Of a DNA stretch of 64,000 bases, positions 31,738 through 61,270 are shown in pieces. Where the stretch lies: contig NC_090780.1 of NCBI RefSeq assembly GCF_040054535.1, forward strand, positions 12,490,501-12,554,500, in the 5' to 3' direction. Position 1 is the first letter of the stretch; each line of letters opens with the position of its first letter. Both the position numbers and the translations under genes were made by a program. Source of the stretch: Antennarius striatus. Its lineage: Eukaryota; Chordata; Actinopteri; Lophiiformes; Antennariidae. Below the pieces are notes generated by a model. The model was not told the origin of the DNA, searched no databases, and saw nothing but the letters and a program-made list of their open reading frames with translations.

Positions 31738-34700
31738 TTTTATATTGAAGTGACTGAATGCAATTAATATATTTCTGTAGACGGTAGATGGAATCTGTGG
31801 TACCTTTGCTTGGTTTTGCAGAGGAGAATCTGTGTGGTTGACTGTAAACTCCACCTTCTTGCACAGAGGCATGGTAGCTGCTGTGCTATAACACACTGTC
31901 ACTGATGCTGTTGCAATAGAAACAGTACAAGGGTTTGACAAATAATTCATAAAAGAGCTTTGACCTTTAAGACCAGTAATTAATCGTATTTCTAAATCCA
32001 CAGTTAAAAGATCAGACAGATATTAATTATTTTTATTATCCTCATATGTTTGTGTGTGTGTGTTTGTGTGTGTGCTTGTGCATGCACGTATGTGCATGTG
32101 TGTGTGAATACCATGCCTTTTGAATACAATCCTGCCTGCTGCCAAGGAGAGTTTAAGGCGGTTATATTCTTTCATTAAGTTTGTTTGGCTGTCAACTGAT
32201 TTTGATGACACGTTTTTTATAGAGATGGCTCTTGAGCAAAGTTGTTAAAAGCTGAGAAGCTGTGCAGGTTCTCAGTTATCCAGGCCATGGTTATCCAAAA
32301 CTTTTTAAATAAATTCACTGGACTTTAAGAAAGTTTCTTGAAAACATTTCGCTCTAATCCAAGAGACTTTGTCAGTTCTGAAGGTGGTTGGCCTTGTCCC
32401 AGTTTATTAACCCTGTGGGGTGTGGTCAGTGCTATTCACATTTCAACGACCTTAGTTGAAACCCGTCTGGCTCCTCAACGATGGTTGATGGGGGTGCCAG
32501 GGGGTGTCAAAGGGGGGCCGTTGATCTTCCAACTTTTGGGCCTCTGCCTAAACACCACCTCTTTACAGTACAGAGGGAGCTTCTATACGCAGAAACGGGG
32601 ATGTTCCATGGGCTCGCTGTTGTCTCCTAGTGTGGCCAATCTGTACATGGAAGAAGTGGATCACAGGGCCCTGACCTTGTTCAACGGAACAATGGGTCAA
32701 GATCAAAATCCATGAGGTGCAACCTTTCACAGTAAACAGCAACTCTGCAGGCAGCAACATCAAGTTTACCAGAGAGGACGTAAAGGACAAGAGATTACCC
32801 TTTTTGGATTGTGAGGTCTGCATAAAAGATGAAAGAAGTCACACGGACACATGGAGCAGTAGCTACTTTTTGACTCTCACCATGCACTGGAATACAAGCT
32901 TGGCGTCATACCTGCAAAATGGGGCTGACAAGCTACCAACCAGTACCCAAGACCAGGTAAAAGAACACCAACACCTAAAAGGGGCACTGAAAACTCCGTG
33001 GATATCTTGACTGGACCTTTGTGAAGGCTCACACAAGATCCAGAAAGGAGAATAACCCAGTGAAGACGGAAGAGAAGGAGATCAAGCGTAACTGTATAGT
33101 GATCCCATAATTGTCTGGAGTGTCTGAAAAAATGAGGAGGAAGACCCAACACCACACAGTCAGAAGATCAGTCTGGTATATGCAGTCAAATGCAGCAAGG
33201 AATGCTCAGATGTCTACATAGGGGAAACCAAACAACCACTATACTATATGGCCCAACACAGAAGAGCCAACTCAATAGGTCAGGACTCAGTAGTCTTCCT
33301 TCACCTCAAGGAAGAGGGACACTCACTTCAGAATACTGATGTTCAGATCTTTGACAGGGAAGACAGATGGTTTAAGAGATGAGTAAAAGAAGCCATCCAC
33401 ATCAAAGTGGAGGAGCCATCTGTGAACGGGGGGTGGTCTGCGACACCACCTTTTGTTCATTTACAATCAGGTCCTTTTGAAACTCCCAAAAATGAATATC
33501 CTAGCATATTCATCTCATGCTACAGCTGTAAGACAGTGGTGAGGTGTGCTGTAGGTGTGACAGAGGAGTTCAAGGTGGAGGTGGGCCTGCATCAGGGATC
33601 AGCTCTGAGCCCCTTCTTGTCTTGCTGACAGACGAGGTTAGACAGGAATCTACATGGACTATGATGTTTGCAGATGACATTGTGATTTGCAGTGAGAGCA
33701 GGGAACATGTGGAGGAGAAGCTAGAGAGGTGGAGGTTTGTCCTGGAAAGGAGGAATGAAGGTTAGAGTACAGGTGTGTGAATGAGAGGGGACCCAAGTGG
33801 AAGAGTGAGTTTACAAGGAGAAGAGATCAAGAAGGTGGAGGATTTTAAGTACTTAGGCTCAACAGTCCAGAGCAATGGAGAGTGTGGAAAAGAAGTGAAG
33901 AAGCGTGTACAGGCAGGATGGTACGGGTGGAGGAAAGTGTCGGGTGTGATGTGTGATAGAAGAGTTTCAGCTAAAATGAAAGGAAAGGTGAGACCAGTGA
34001 TGTTGTTTGGTCTAGAGACAGTGTCACTGAGGAAAATACAGGATATAAAGGTGGAGGTAGAAGAGACAAAGATGCTGAGGTTCTATTTGGGAGTGACCAG
34101 GATGGATTGGATCAGGAATGAGTACATCAGAGGGACAGCACATGTTAGAAGTTTTGGAGATAAAGTCAGAGAGGCCAGACTGAGATGGTTTAGACATGTC
34201 CAGAGGAGAGATAGTGAATATATTGGTAGACCAGGCAGGGGGCCTAGAGGAAGGTCAAGGAGGAGGTTTACAGATGTAATGAAAGAGGACATGAAGGTAG
34301 TTGGTTTGAGAGAAGAGGATGCAGAAGACAGGGTTAGATGGAGGCAACTGACTTGCTGTGGCGGCCCCTGAAGGGAAAAGCCGAAAGCAGAAGAAGAAGA
34401 TATGTCTCATGCTAATGACCCTCATTACTGTACAAAGGCTCAGTGAAACTCGCATTTCAACGACCCCCGTTTGACACCCCCTGGTACCCCCATCAACCAT
34501 TGTTTAGGAACCAGACGGGTTTCAACTACGGCCGTTGAAGTGTGAATAGCAGTGACCACACCCCACTGGTTTAATAAGATGAGACAAAACCAGCCACCTT
34601 CAGAACTCACAAAGCCTCTTGGATGAGAGGCAAAACATTTTCAAGAAACTTTCTTAAAGTCAAGTGGATTAATTAAACAGCTCTGGTTAAAAGCTGAGGT

Positions 34701-36334
34701 GAATCTGCATGTTGTTGCAGTCTTCATCATTCCTAAATACAGGTGAATCTTTTTTTTAAAAACCTGAACACATCTTGGATAATTAAACAGCAGTCAGAGA
34801 AAGCAAACCCCTGTCAAACCCTGTCAAAGCAGCCCAAAGGTTCTCGTGTGAAACTCACTTATTAATACTATTTATAACCACAATTAAATCTGCCTGTGAC
34901 ACATTCTCTGGTTTTTAATATAGAAGGTCTGCACTCCCAGAGTATTCTTTTGTTTTTAAGGCCCCGTCCACACAATGATGGATTTTTTTAAAAACGCAAC
35001 TTTTTAAAAACGCATCGAAAACAATTTGCGTCTACACGACAGCGTTTTCAAAAAAATCTCCGTCCACACGTAAACGCATCAGTGCGTTTACGAAGATGGC
35101 TATAAGCATGCCAAACCATTTGGTGGCAGTATTGAGTCAAATTTTATCCAATAGGAATCCTACATATTTTGTTGTCAGAAAACACGGGCACATAAATATG
35201 ACGTCACAGAGGTTTTCGTCGCAGGCAAGACCCAGCGTTTTTAAAAAAATCCACCTCGGCCAACGTTTTCGAAAAGTTGCATTTTCGTTCCGGATATCTG
35301 CATTGTCGTTTGGATGGAAGGCGTAAATGCAACAAAAAAGTTGCATTTAAAAAAAATCCATCATCGCGTGGACGGGGCCTAAGGCAGACACAGTTTGGTT
35401 CCTCTATTAGATTCAAATCAAATATTTTCACCACGTTTCTGAATTGATAGACAAATGAATAAATAAATTGAAATGCAGTATTGATATTGTGTTGTGCTTT
35501 TCAACAAATGTTCACATGAGAGAATAATTAATAATATTGTTCCATGTTTGTTCATTCAATAATTTCCCTAACATTGCCTTCTCTCCAGGAGCTGACTGTC
35601 ATCAAATCTTGGTTGATGTAAGAAATAAATTTCCTCTTATTACTATTAGACAATAATTTGAGTTACCTTGGGAGAGACTGTCAGGGTCATCATTAAGGCA
35701 AATCAATAGCTGGGATCAAGTTTGTACCTTTAGGATTCCTTGTGTCCTCATGATAATCCTCCTCTTCAGACCAAGGGTAGCCTTCATCCTCCACGTCTCC
35801 ATCTGGGTGGATGTTGATGTCTGCGTCTATCCACAGACATATGGTGCACAGATCTTTGTCCTTACAGCAGAGCTTGATGTGTGGGTTCAAGTTTTTGACC
35901 TCCACATCCTCTCTGTCTGCTATTGTAAGAGACATCTCATCTTCTGAGGTGCAGTCATAGAGAAACTATATGGACATATTTATTATGAGCAGGACAATGA
36001 TTTATTTTCAGTGCGAGGCTTAAATATTTGCTTTTCATAAGCCTATATTGTGATAAGATGGCAAATAGCTTTAACCCTTTATATGGTTGTAACTTGTATG
36101 TTAGAATGACAAACAAACTGTTAAAAAGGAAATTAAAATGTCAAAGCAGGCCACAGTCTAAAGGAAATTAGAAGTGTGATCTGTCAACAAAGAAAAATGT
36201 TTGTACTGCAGTGTCTCTTAATGTACCTGTGGACATATGACTTCATCACTGCCATATCCAGAAACCTCCAAACCCCAGGTCAACTCACACAGAGCCAGTA
36301 AAACACACCAAATGGTCCACCCAAGAAGAAACAT
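29228..36334 (-). CDS. il17rc: Interleukin-17 receptor C
   Basis: Co-receptor with IL-17RA for IL-17A/F; signals through its SEFIR domain to Act1. Exons in transcript order: 36334-36227, 35965-35728, 31907-31804, 31655-31544, 31468-31427, 31342-31224, 31019-30963, 30872-30812, 30725-30508, 30314-30261, 30175-30028, 29877-29839, 29748-29228. They total 1821 nt, 606 codons plus stop, all phases agreeing. Signal peptide MFLLGWTIWCVLLALCE. Ectodomain motifs resembling mammalian IL17RC: IKLCCKDKDLCTICLWIDA, SCPFRN, TSCMCFQ, NVWQNVSVSVDQ. Membrane segment about residues 395-418 (SLLIVCLLLLACATVLISCL). SEFIR about 437-590 (RRHHVVLLSPPD; DQWSRKQQCRQGPLPWLHSQ). The protein stops soon after SEFIR, without the long C-terminal tail of human IL17RC. 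Downstream creld1 in the same orientation supports the assignment over IL17RE. Confidence 0.87.
31658..31736. repeat. (CA)n microsatellite abutting an il17rc splice acceptor
   Basis: On the minus strand this is (TG)n running directly into TAG|ATATCTGTAGTAATC, the start of the il17rc exon at 31655. A later AG would put a stop in frame, so this acceptor is required. Confidence 0.95.
32262..34700 (+). mobile_element. Penelope-like element relic with inverted terminal repeats
   Basis: Degenerate frames carry the end of a reverse transcriptase (YTQKRGCSMGSLLSPSVANL) at about 32570-32660. A GIY-YIG endonuclease follows (LVYAVKCSKECSDVYIGETK) at about 33170-33240, with HRRANSIGQDS behind it. RT plus GIY-YIG is the Penelope signature. 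About 210 bp at 32315-32522 recur inverted at 34460-34672, as in Penelope terminal repeats. Stops and frameshifts interrupt the coding part. It lies in il17rc intron 2 and holds a nested RTE-like fragment. Confidence 0.8.
33510..34410 (+). mobile_element. RTE-type LINE fragment nested in the Penelope element
   Basis: Frames include EVGLHQGSALSPF, MMFADDIVICSES (RT catalytic FADD) and KKVEDFKYLGSTVQSNGEC, ending in GRSRRRFTDVMKEDM and a tail of GAA repeats. This order is typical of the 3' part of RTE-like elements. It is 5'-truncated and contains breaks. A reverse copy of its last 160 bases occurs at 52726-52890. Confidence 0.8.
34960..35379. mobile_element. Harbinger-type MITE with TAA target duplication
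   Basis: Starts GGCCCCGTCCACACAATGAT and ends with its near-exact inverse (CGCGTGGACGGGGCC). The inverted match covers about 45 bases including the GATTTTTTTAAA tract. TAA flanks both sides (34957-34959 and 35380-35382), matching the 3-bp TWA preference of PIF/Harbinger. 420 bp, no transposase frame, in il17rc intron 2. Confidence 0.8.
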
Positions 36335-36621
36335 GTTGCTGGAGGAAGCTCTGGAGAATGAGTCCTATGTCATTTTTCTCCAAACGTCCTCCTGGTCCTC
36401 ATGACGTCAGCCTGGAGAACAAACAGCACATCATCAAGGACAGAACCAACTTGAGACAAAGATTTATGTTATTGCTCCAGATAACGAAATACAGTCGATG
36501 TTACAGTTTTTTAATGGCCTAGGTTAATGTATTTATGTGTGTTTCCAATGATGTGTATTGACACAATACTGCTCTAAATATATACTGTATATATTTATAC
36601 ACAGGTAGTATACACAATATA

Positions 36622-38787
36622 CTGCTCTCCCCCGAGAGATGCCACCTTATCGTGGTGGGTGAGTTTGAGTGCCTGAATGATCCCAGGAACTACTACAGGC
36701 CTGTATATGTTGTCAAGGGCTTTATGCTCCTGCTAGGGTCTCCCTTGGCAAACAGGACCTGGGTGACGGGCCAGACTAAGAGCTTTAGTAAAGCCCCTAT
36801 GACAAGTAAAATATCAAGGACTGTGACGTTACCCAGTATGGCGCAACCAGGGCCTCACCCTGGAGCCAGGCCCAGGGTTGGGGCTCGTAAGTGAGCGCCT
36901 GGTGGCCGGGCCTTGAAAGGATGACATGGGCCCAATCTCCGATAGACTCACCACCCACCGAGGAAACCGTAAGAGACGGGTGCCGTCGTGTTTTGGGTGG
37001 CAGTCGTCAGCATGGGGCTTGATGACCCAATCCCCAGACAAAGAGTCTAGCTATAGGGACATGGAACGTCACCTTGCTGGGGGGAAAGGAGCCAGAGCTT
37101 GTGAGGGAGGTTGAGAGGTACCTACTGGATATAGTTGGGCTCACCTCCACCCACAGCTTGGGCTCTGGAAACCAAACCCTTTAGAGGGGCTGGACTTTCC
37201 ACTTTTCTGATGTTACCCAAGGTGAGAGGTGGCGGGCTGGTGTGGGCTTGCTTATAGCCCCACAGCTCAGCCGTCATATGTTGGAGGTCACCCCGGTAAA
37301 TGAGAGGGTCACCTCCGTACACCTTTGGGTTGGGTAAGGTGTCTCACTGTTGTTTCAGCCTACGGGCCAAATAGCAGTGTGGAATAGATGGATAGATAGA
37401 TACTTTAATAATCCCGGAGGAAATTGCATTAATCCCGGCCTTCTTGGAGTTCCTGGGAGGGGTACTAAATAGTGCTATTACTGAGGACTCAGTTGTTCTC
37501 CTTGGGGACTATATAGGGGAACACACTCCTCAGCCTCCTGGGGAAAGTCTATTCCAGGATACTGGAGAGGAGGATTAGACCTATAGTCAAACCGCGGATT
37601 CAGGAGGAATAATGCGGTTTTCATCCCAGTCGCGGAACATTGGACCAGCTCTACATTCTCCATAGAGTGCTCGAGGGTTCATGGAAGTTTGCCCAACCAG
37701 TCCACATGTGTTTAGTGGATCTGGAGAAGGCATTCGACTGTGTCCCCCGTGGTATCTTGTGGGGAGTGATTTGGAAGTATAGGGTTCAGGGCCCTTTGCT
37801 GAGGGCTGTCCAGTCCCTGTATGACCGAAGCCAGAGCATGGTTTGCATTGCCAGCAGTAAGTCAGACCTGTTCCAGGTGCATGTTGGACTTTGGCAGGGC
37901 TGCTCTCTATCAGCGGTTCTGTTCATAATCTTTATGGACAGAATTTCTAGGCACAGTCAGGATCAAAGGATTTGGGGACAAAATGATTTCATCTCTGCTT
38001 TTCGCTGATGACGTTGTCCTGTTGGACTCAAACCTGGACCTTCAGGGTGCATTGGGATGGTTTGCAAATGAGTGTGACGCGAGTGGGATGAGGATCAGCA
38101 GCTCTAAATCCGAGGCCATGGTTCTTGACCGGAAAAAGGTGGTGTACCCTCTTCAGGTCGGTAAAGAGTCTTTGTCCCAAGTGGAGGACTTTAAGTATCT
38201 TGTGGTCTTGTTCAAGAGTGAGGGAAGTATGGAACGTGAGATTGACAGACAGATCGGTGCAGCCTCCGCAGTGATGCGGTCGCTGTATAGGTCTGTCGTG
38301 GTGAAGAAAGAGCTGAGTCGCAAGACGAAGCTCCCGATTTACCAGTCAATTTACATTCCTACTCTCACCTATGGTCATGACCGAAAGGACCAGATCCCTG
38401 ATACAAGCGACTGAAATGAGTTTCCTCTGTAGAGTGGCTGGGCGCACACTTAAAGATAGGAAGAGGAGCTCAGTCACCAGGGAGGAGCTCAGAGTAGAAC
38501 TGCTGCTTCACATCGAGCTGAGGTGGCTCGGGCATCTGTTTCGGATGCCTCCTGGACGCCTCCCTGGGATGGTGTTCCAGGCATGTCCTACCGGGACGAG
38601 ACCTCGGGGAAGACATAAGATATGCTGGAGGGACTATGTCTCTGTCAACGCCTCGGATCCCCCCGGGGGAGCTGAAGGAGGTGTCTGGGGAGAGGGAAGT
38701 ATGGGCATCCCTCCTGAGACTGTTGCCCCCGCGACCGAGCCCCGGATAAGCTGTTGAAAATGGATGGATGGATGGATGGATGGATGC
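36622..38787 (+). mobile_element. Non-LTR retrotransposon relic, upstream of il17rc
   Basis: Broken frames show reverse transcriptase blocks: CLVDLEKAFDCVPRGILW (about 37710), LLFADDVVLLDSN with the FADD centre (about 38000), VEDFKYLVVLFKSEGSMER, and a C-terminal LRWLGHLFRMPPGRLPGMVF. The tail is GATGGATGGATG. Several frameshifts, a 5' part without an intact endonuclease and a short foreign insert near 37385-37425 mark it as dead. Clade (RTE-like or L2/CR1-like) not settled. Confidence 0.85.
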
Positions 38788-40394
38788 TCTAAAGTGAAAT
38801 TTAGAGTTATTTGAGGCACCTCAGTATTCATTTCAAACTACTTTTTTCCCCATTCCACTATATTTGAGAAGGAATTCTCTCACCTCTTCACGTTAATTTG
38901 ATGGTCATACTTACAATTTGACCTACACATGAAACTTGTAGAGGCTCTACAATCTAACATTTGGATAAAAGCTTAACTACAAAAAGTTATCTAAAGTTAT
39001 ATCAAAAACAGTCAGCCACTTAATCCAAAAACTAATCAGGAACTCACTAACATACTGTTGCCCCACAAGGCTTGATGAGCCTTTAATTCAGTCCAGACTA
39101 ATCTAAAGTCAAAGTCACAGCCAGTTAGCAGTTATGTGATGGTCACCAGATTTGTAAAACACCACGGCTCAAATCAGTTGGCTCCCGATTTTTATTTGAA
39201 CCTGTTTTTGATGGTTGTGTTCTGTGGCTGTAGTTGTCTTTTACTTTTCTGTTCTCCCGTCTTTCATTGGCGTGTGGGGCTGGTGCGTGAAGGAATCGGG
39301 GCTAGCCTACTTTTTCACCTTGAGAGTCGTGTTCAGTAGGGCTTCTCCAGTTGAGCTTTATTTAGCCCTTTTCTTCATGTGGACCAACCCCACTAACTTG
39401 TGTTTTAACCACCTATTTGCTGCCTCTTCATCCTCTTTCCCTGAGCTCTCTCCAGCACTGTGCAGCCAGCTTCACCCTGCATCCATTTGAATGTTTTCCG
39501 GCACTACCATAAAAAATTATTGTTAACCTTACTCCACTCCTGCTACTTTGGTCCTTTAGGGTTCCTTTCCTGACCATAACACCATTTTCTTCAAGATGAG
39601 TGCATTATTGTGATTAAAAAATAATAACTGGAAATGAAGATTAAGAAATAAAAGTTGAAAAAAATCCTGTAGCTTCATCTCTATCAATGTCTGTACCAAC
39701 ATTTAATGTGGTCTCTTCTGACCCAGTGATATCCTCCAACCAACAAACAAATGGACCTGAGTGAACACACAACCTTCTTGGAAGAGATAATAATCCCGTC
39801 ATGCCATCAGATGACAAACTGTTCATTATCAGTTCTACCTTAAAAGATAAAGCCTGCTTTTACATACACACTAATAATATTATTATATTATAAACAGCAT
39901 AATAGAATAATCACAAGGGACATAGTTTATTAGTTTAGGACTTGTGAGTACTTGAAAACTATGTATTCTAGTTTATACTTAAACTCATTTCAGGACTTGT
40001 ACATGTTATACCTGAAGTCAGGAGAAGAATCTGAATGCTGGATTATTCTCGTTTCTTCCTCATAAGTTTTCTTTTATACAAGCACCAATAATTTTGTGAT
40101 TCTCAAAGTCATGGTTACTGTCAATTGGATAGGTAAGCAGCATTATTACATATATTCATAATACAATAGACGTCACATTAACATTCTTATAGAAACACAG
40201 TCCAGATCACTTACGGCGTTTGTTAATCCACTGTAAGCAATCCACTCTGAGGTGTGTCTGCTCCATGGCTCGTCCTGTTGTACAGAGAGCTGAAGTTTCC
40301 AAGAAGTATTTGAGTCATGTAAAAATTGAACCACGCACATGTCACTATTCTGACTCATAGGTAGCTCCTCCCTCCCTCTCTCCCTCTCCCTCTG

Positions 40395-40448
<54 letters not shown>

Positions 40449-41809
40449 CCTCTCCCCCTATTTATCTATCTCAGTCTCGTTCTCTGTACATGTCTTCTCA
40501 GCCACCATGTGTCATAATCTGCATAATCTGGAAAACTCTCCTGAATCCTTCATTACAGAGTAACCAGCCTGACCTTGATAGCTCAAAGTCCACAACATAT
40601 ATTTTCAAGCAGCACTTCACTTTGAGCACTGAGTTAAAGTAACTTCATAGACACAGTTGGAATTTAAGCCCAGTTAACACTTAGCTGAAATGATAGCTCT
40701 TTGATTTGTTATGTGGATTTGGCAAAGATCCTTCATGTTGAGCGTAATCTTGGACAGTCTTATCACCTCCCCTCATTAGAAGCCATATACTCTGACCTGC
40801 ATTATGACGCAATTCTTTGACTGTACAATCCCATAATACAATGAAGCATGAGAAGAGAAGCTCAACTGGTTAGACCGCATAATGCACCACAACATACAAA
40901 ACTCCTACCGTCTTGTCACTTTCTGGAAATGTGCCAAAACCCAAGGAAAAAACAACATCTATTGTGTGTTTTCTCAATCAATGTGAGGCAATATTCTGAC
41001 AGCAAACGTGGTCAGTATTTTTGTGCACGTCCACAAACAGATTGCTGTAGCTAAAAGCTTCAGAACTCAAATCTACCTGAAATGACAATTTTTTTCAATG
41101 TAGGAATAGATCTGGGCTTTTTGGTTATGCTTTTGTATTTAATATTATATTTTTTTATATTGTGGCAATATTTGTGAAGATTCTCAGCACAACTGTGCAG
41201 TGTGATGTGTGAGTTCCTGCTTCTATCTCATGTCTGGAAAATTTGTCAATTTCATACCAAGTTCTCTATTATTTGCTTCAAATCTTTATCTCATGCACAT
41301 TCATAAAATATGGAGAATGCCAGTGTTAACTAGGTGCTAGAATGCCCAGAATTCACCGGAGTTTTTCATTGTTTAATTCAAGGAAAGAGACGCTACTGAT
41401 ATCTAATCACAGTTTAGCATTCATCTACTCACTTTAAAGAACTTCATGACAGCAGTCACAAGAGGTCTTGTTTGTGCAGCTGATGTGATGTTCACTAAAC
41501 AATTTTAACAGTAGAACTATGAGACAAAACCCCAGAACCTGCAGATGGGTTTAAATAGAGTTGGTATGACAGAAAGCTACGTTCACAAAAGCAAAACAAG
41601 AAACTATTTTAACTGTCACAAAACAAATAGTGCAATCGACTTGGCCATCTACCAAGAATTTTGTGAAGCAGTGCATGAAATGTGTGACCTTACTCTCCGG
41701 ACAAAAAACAAACACTTTTGAATTTAGGTCTTAGCAGAAATTCTGTTGCTGAATTTTGACGCTAGGACGCTACTGATCAGAACAGCTGAAGGAAAAAAGG
41801 TCAAGCCCT
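38788..41809. other. Intergenic region between the LINE relic and a SINE
   Basis: No exon recognised. A (CT)n tract lies at 40376-40447. A donor-like GCC|GTAAGTGATC on the minus strand after 40215 could end a non-coding first exon of il17rc. The il17rc start exon is itself preceded by a good acceptor (TGTTTGTTCTCCAG, about 36418). This link is inference. Confidence 0.35.
40376..40447. repeat. (CT)n microsatellite
   Basis: Pyrimidine tract of about 30 CT units between CCCTCTCC-rich flanks. Confidence 0.95.
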
Positions 41810-42160
41810 TGCTGGCGCCAAGGTGGTGCAGTGGGTAGCGCTGTTGCTTCATAACTTCTGGTCTCGATTCCTTTCCGTGGGGAGTATGTACATTCTACCC
41901 ATGTCTGTAGGTCGGCATGAGTTTACTTTGCTTCCTGCCACCTACAAAAACATGCAGGTAAATTGGTCACACTGCAGAGTGTGTGTGCGTGTGTGTTTGT
42001 CATTTGTATGGACCTGAATGAGTAACTGGAATGTACCCCTCCTATCGCCTGTAGTCGGCTCAGATAGGCTCCAGCTGACCCATGACCCAAAGGCAGGTAG
42101 GCGGCTGTTAACAAGAAGATTGTGATATAGGATAGATGGATAGATGGATAGAGGATAGAT
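41810..42160 (+). mobile_element. tRNA-derived SINE (forward copy)
   Basis: Head resembles a tRNA-type promoter (ggtggtgcagtgggtagcgc, then tctcgattcc). The body has the common fish block cctgccacctacaaaaacat-gcaggt and cgcctgtagtcggctcagat-aggctccagc. The tail is a degenerate GATA/GATG repeat. A reverse copy lies at 45490-45865. Confidence 0.75.
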
Positions 42161-42785
42161 GAATACAGGGAATGGATATTTTGTTGCTCTGGATGAGAGC
42201 ACAGACACAGACACAATCAGGAGTGTTGTGGAGTGGATGGCAGTTTATGAAATATTTTTTTTCTGTTTTTGAATCACTGTGATTTAAAAAAACAAAACAA
42301 AAAAATTCGAAAAAATCTTTCACTCGAAAGATTTGGTGAAACACTGCTCACAGAGAATTAGAGAGAAATGTGTCTGTGATATGTATTTTATCTATAATTT
42401 AGGTCAGCTTTCTGTGGAATTGGTTCTATTCTATTTTAGTAGATGTTATTTAGAGCAGTTAAGTTGTCATTACTGTGAAATTAATTAGCTGTAACACGTC
42501 ATTCACAGAGAATCTAAACTTGCTTTTCAATAAATACTAATGCTTAGTTTTGTTCTCTTCTGTGACTGAGTTTGATATCACCTGGCTCAACATTCCTGCT
42601 TTAATATGTCCTACATATTTCAATCAAATTGGAAATCCATGAATTATTCAAAATAATTGAACAAGTTGCAAAATAAGGTAATGACTATTAATTTCATCAG
42701 ACAATCAAGGGTACACAGGACTATTGTTTTTATTTCATAAAAGGTCGACAATATCTCTCCATGATGATTTGGTGTTTGCTTCATT

Positions 42786-42791
42786 TTTATT
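42786..42791 (-). terminator. ITIH polyadenylation signal
   Basis: AATAAA on the minus strand, 39 bases beyond the stop codon at 42831-42833. A second possible signal lies near 42728. Very short 3' UTRs are common in plasma-protein genes. Confidence 0.5.
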
Positions 42792-42830
42792 TAAATGAAG
42801 TCTTTTGAAGTTATTCGACTTGTTTTCCTC

Positions 42831-61192
<18,362 letters not shown>

Positions 61193-61224
61193 GATGGCTC
61201 CCACCAGAGTGCAACTAAGCAGCT

Positions 61225-61270
61225 GAAACTGCCTTTTAACCTCAGCAGACGACAGCATTAATGTTTACTT
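61225..61270 (-). promoter_or_regulatory. Putative ITIH core promoter
   Basis: On the minus strand a TATA-like TTAAAAGG (61231-61240) lies about 40 bases upstream of the ATG at 61192. An AGTAAACA forkhead-type site (61262-61269) with an adjacent ATTAAT lies just beyond. FOXA/HNF1-type sites fit a liver-secreted protein. Confidence 0.4.

Noticed and set aside
32023-32211. Frame with KSVDSQTNLMKEYNRLKLSL, considered as an il17rc exon
   Set aside because: il17rc exons 35965-35728 and 31907-31804 join directly with matching phase 1 and give the expected receptor sequence. No acceptor/donor pair fits here.
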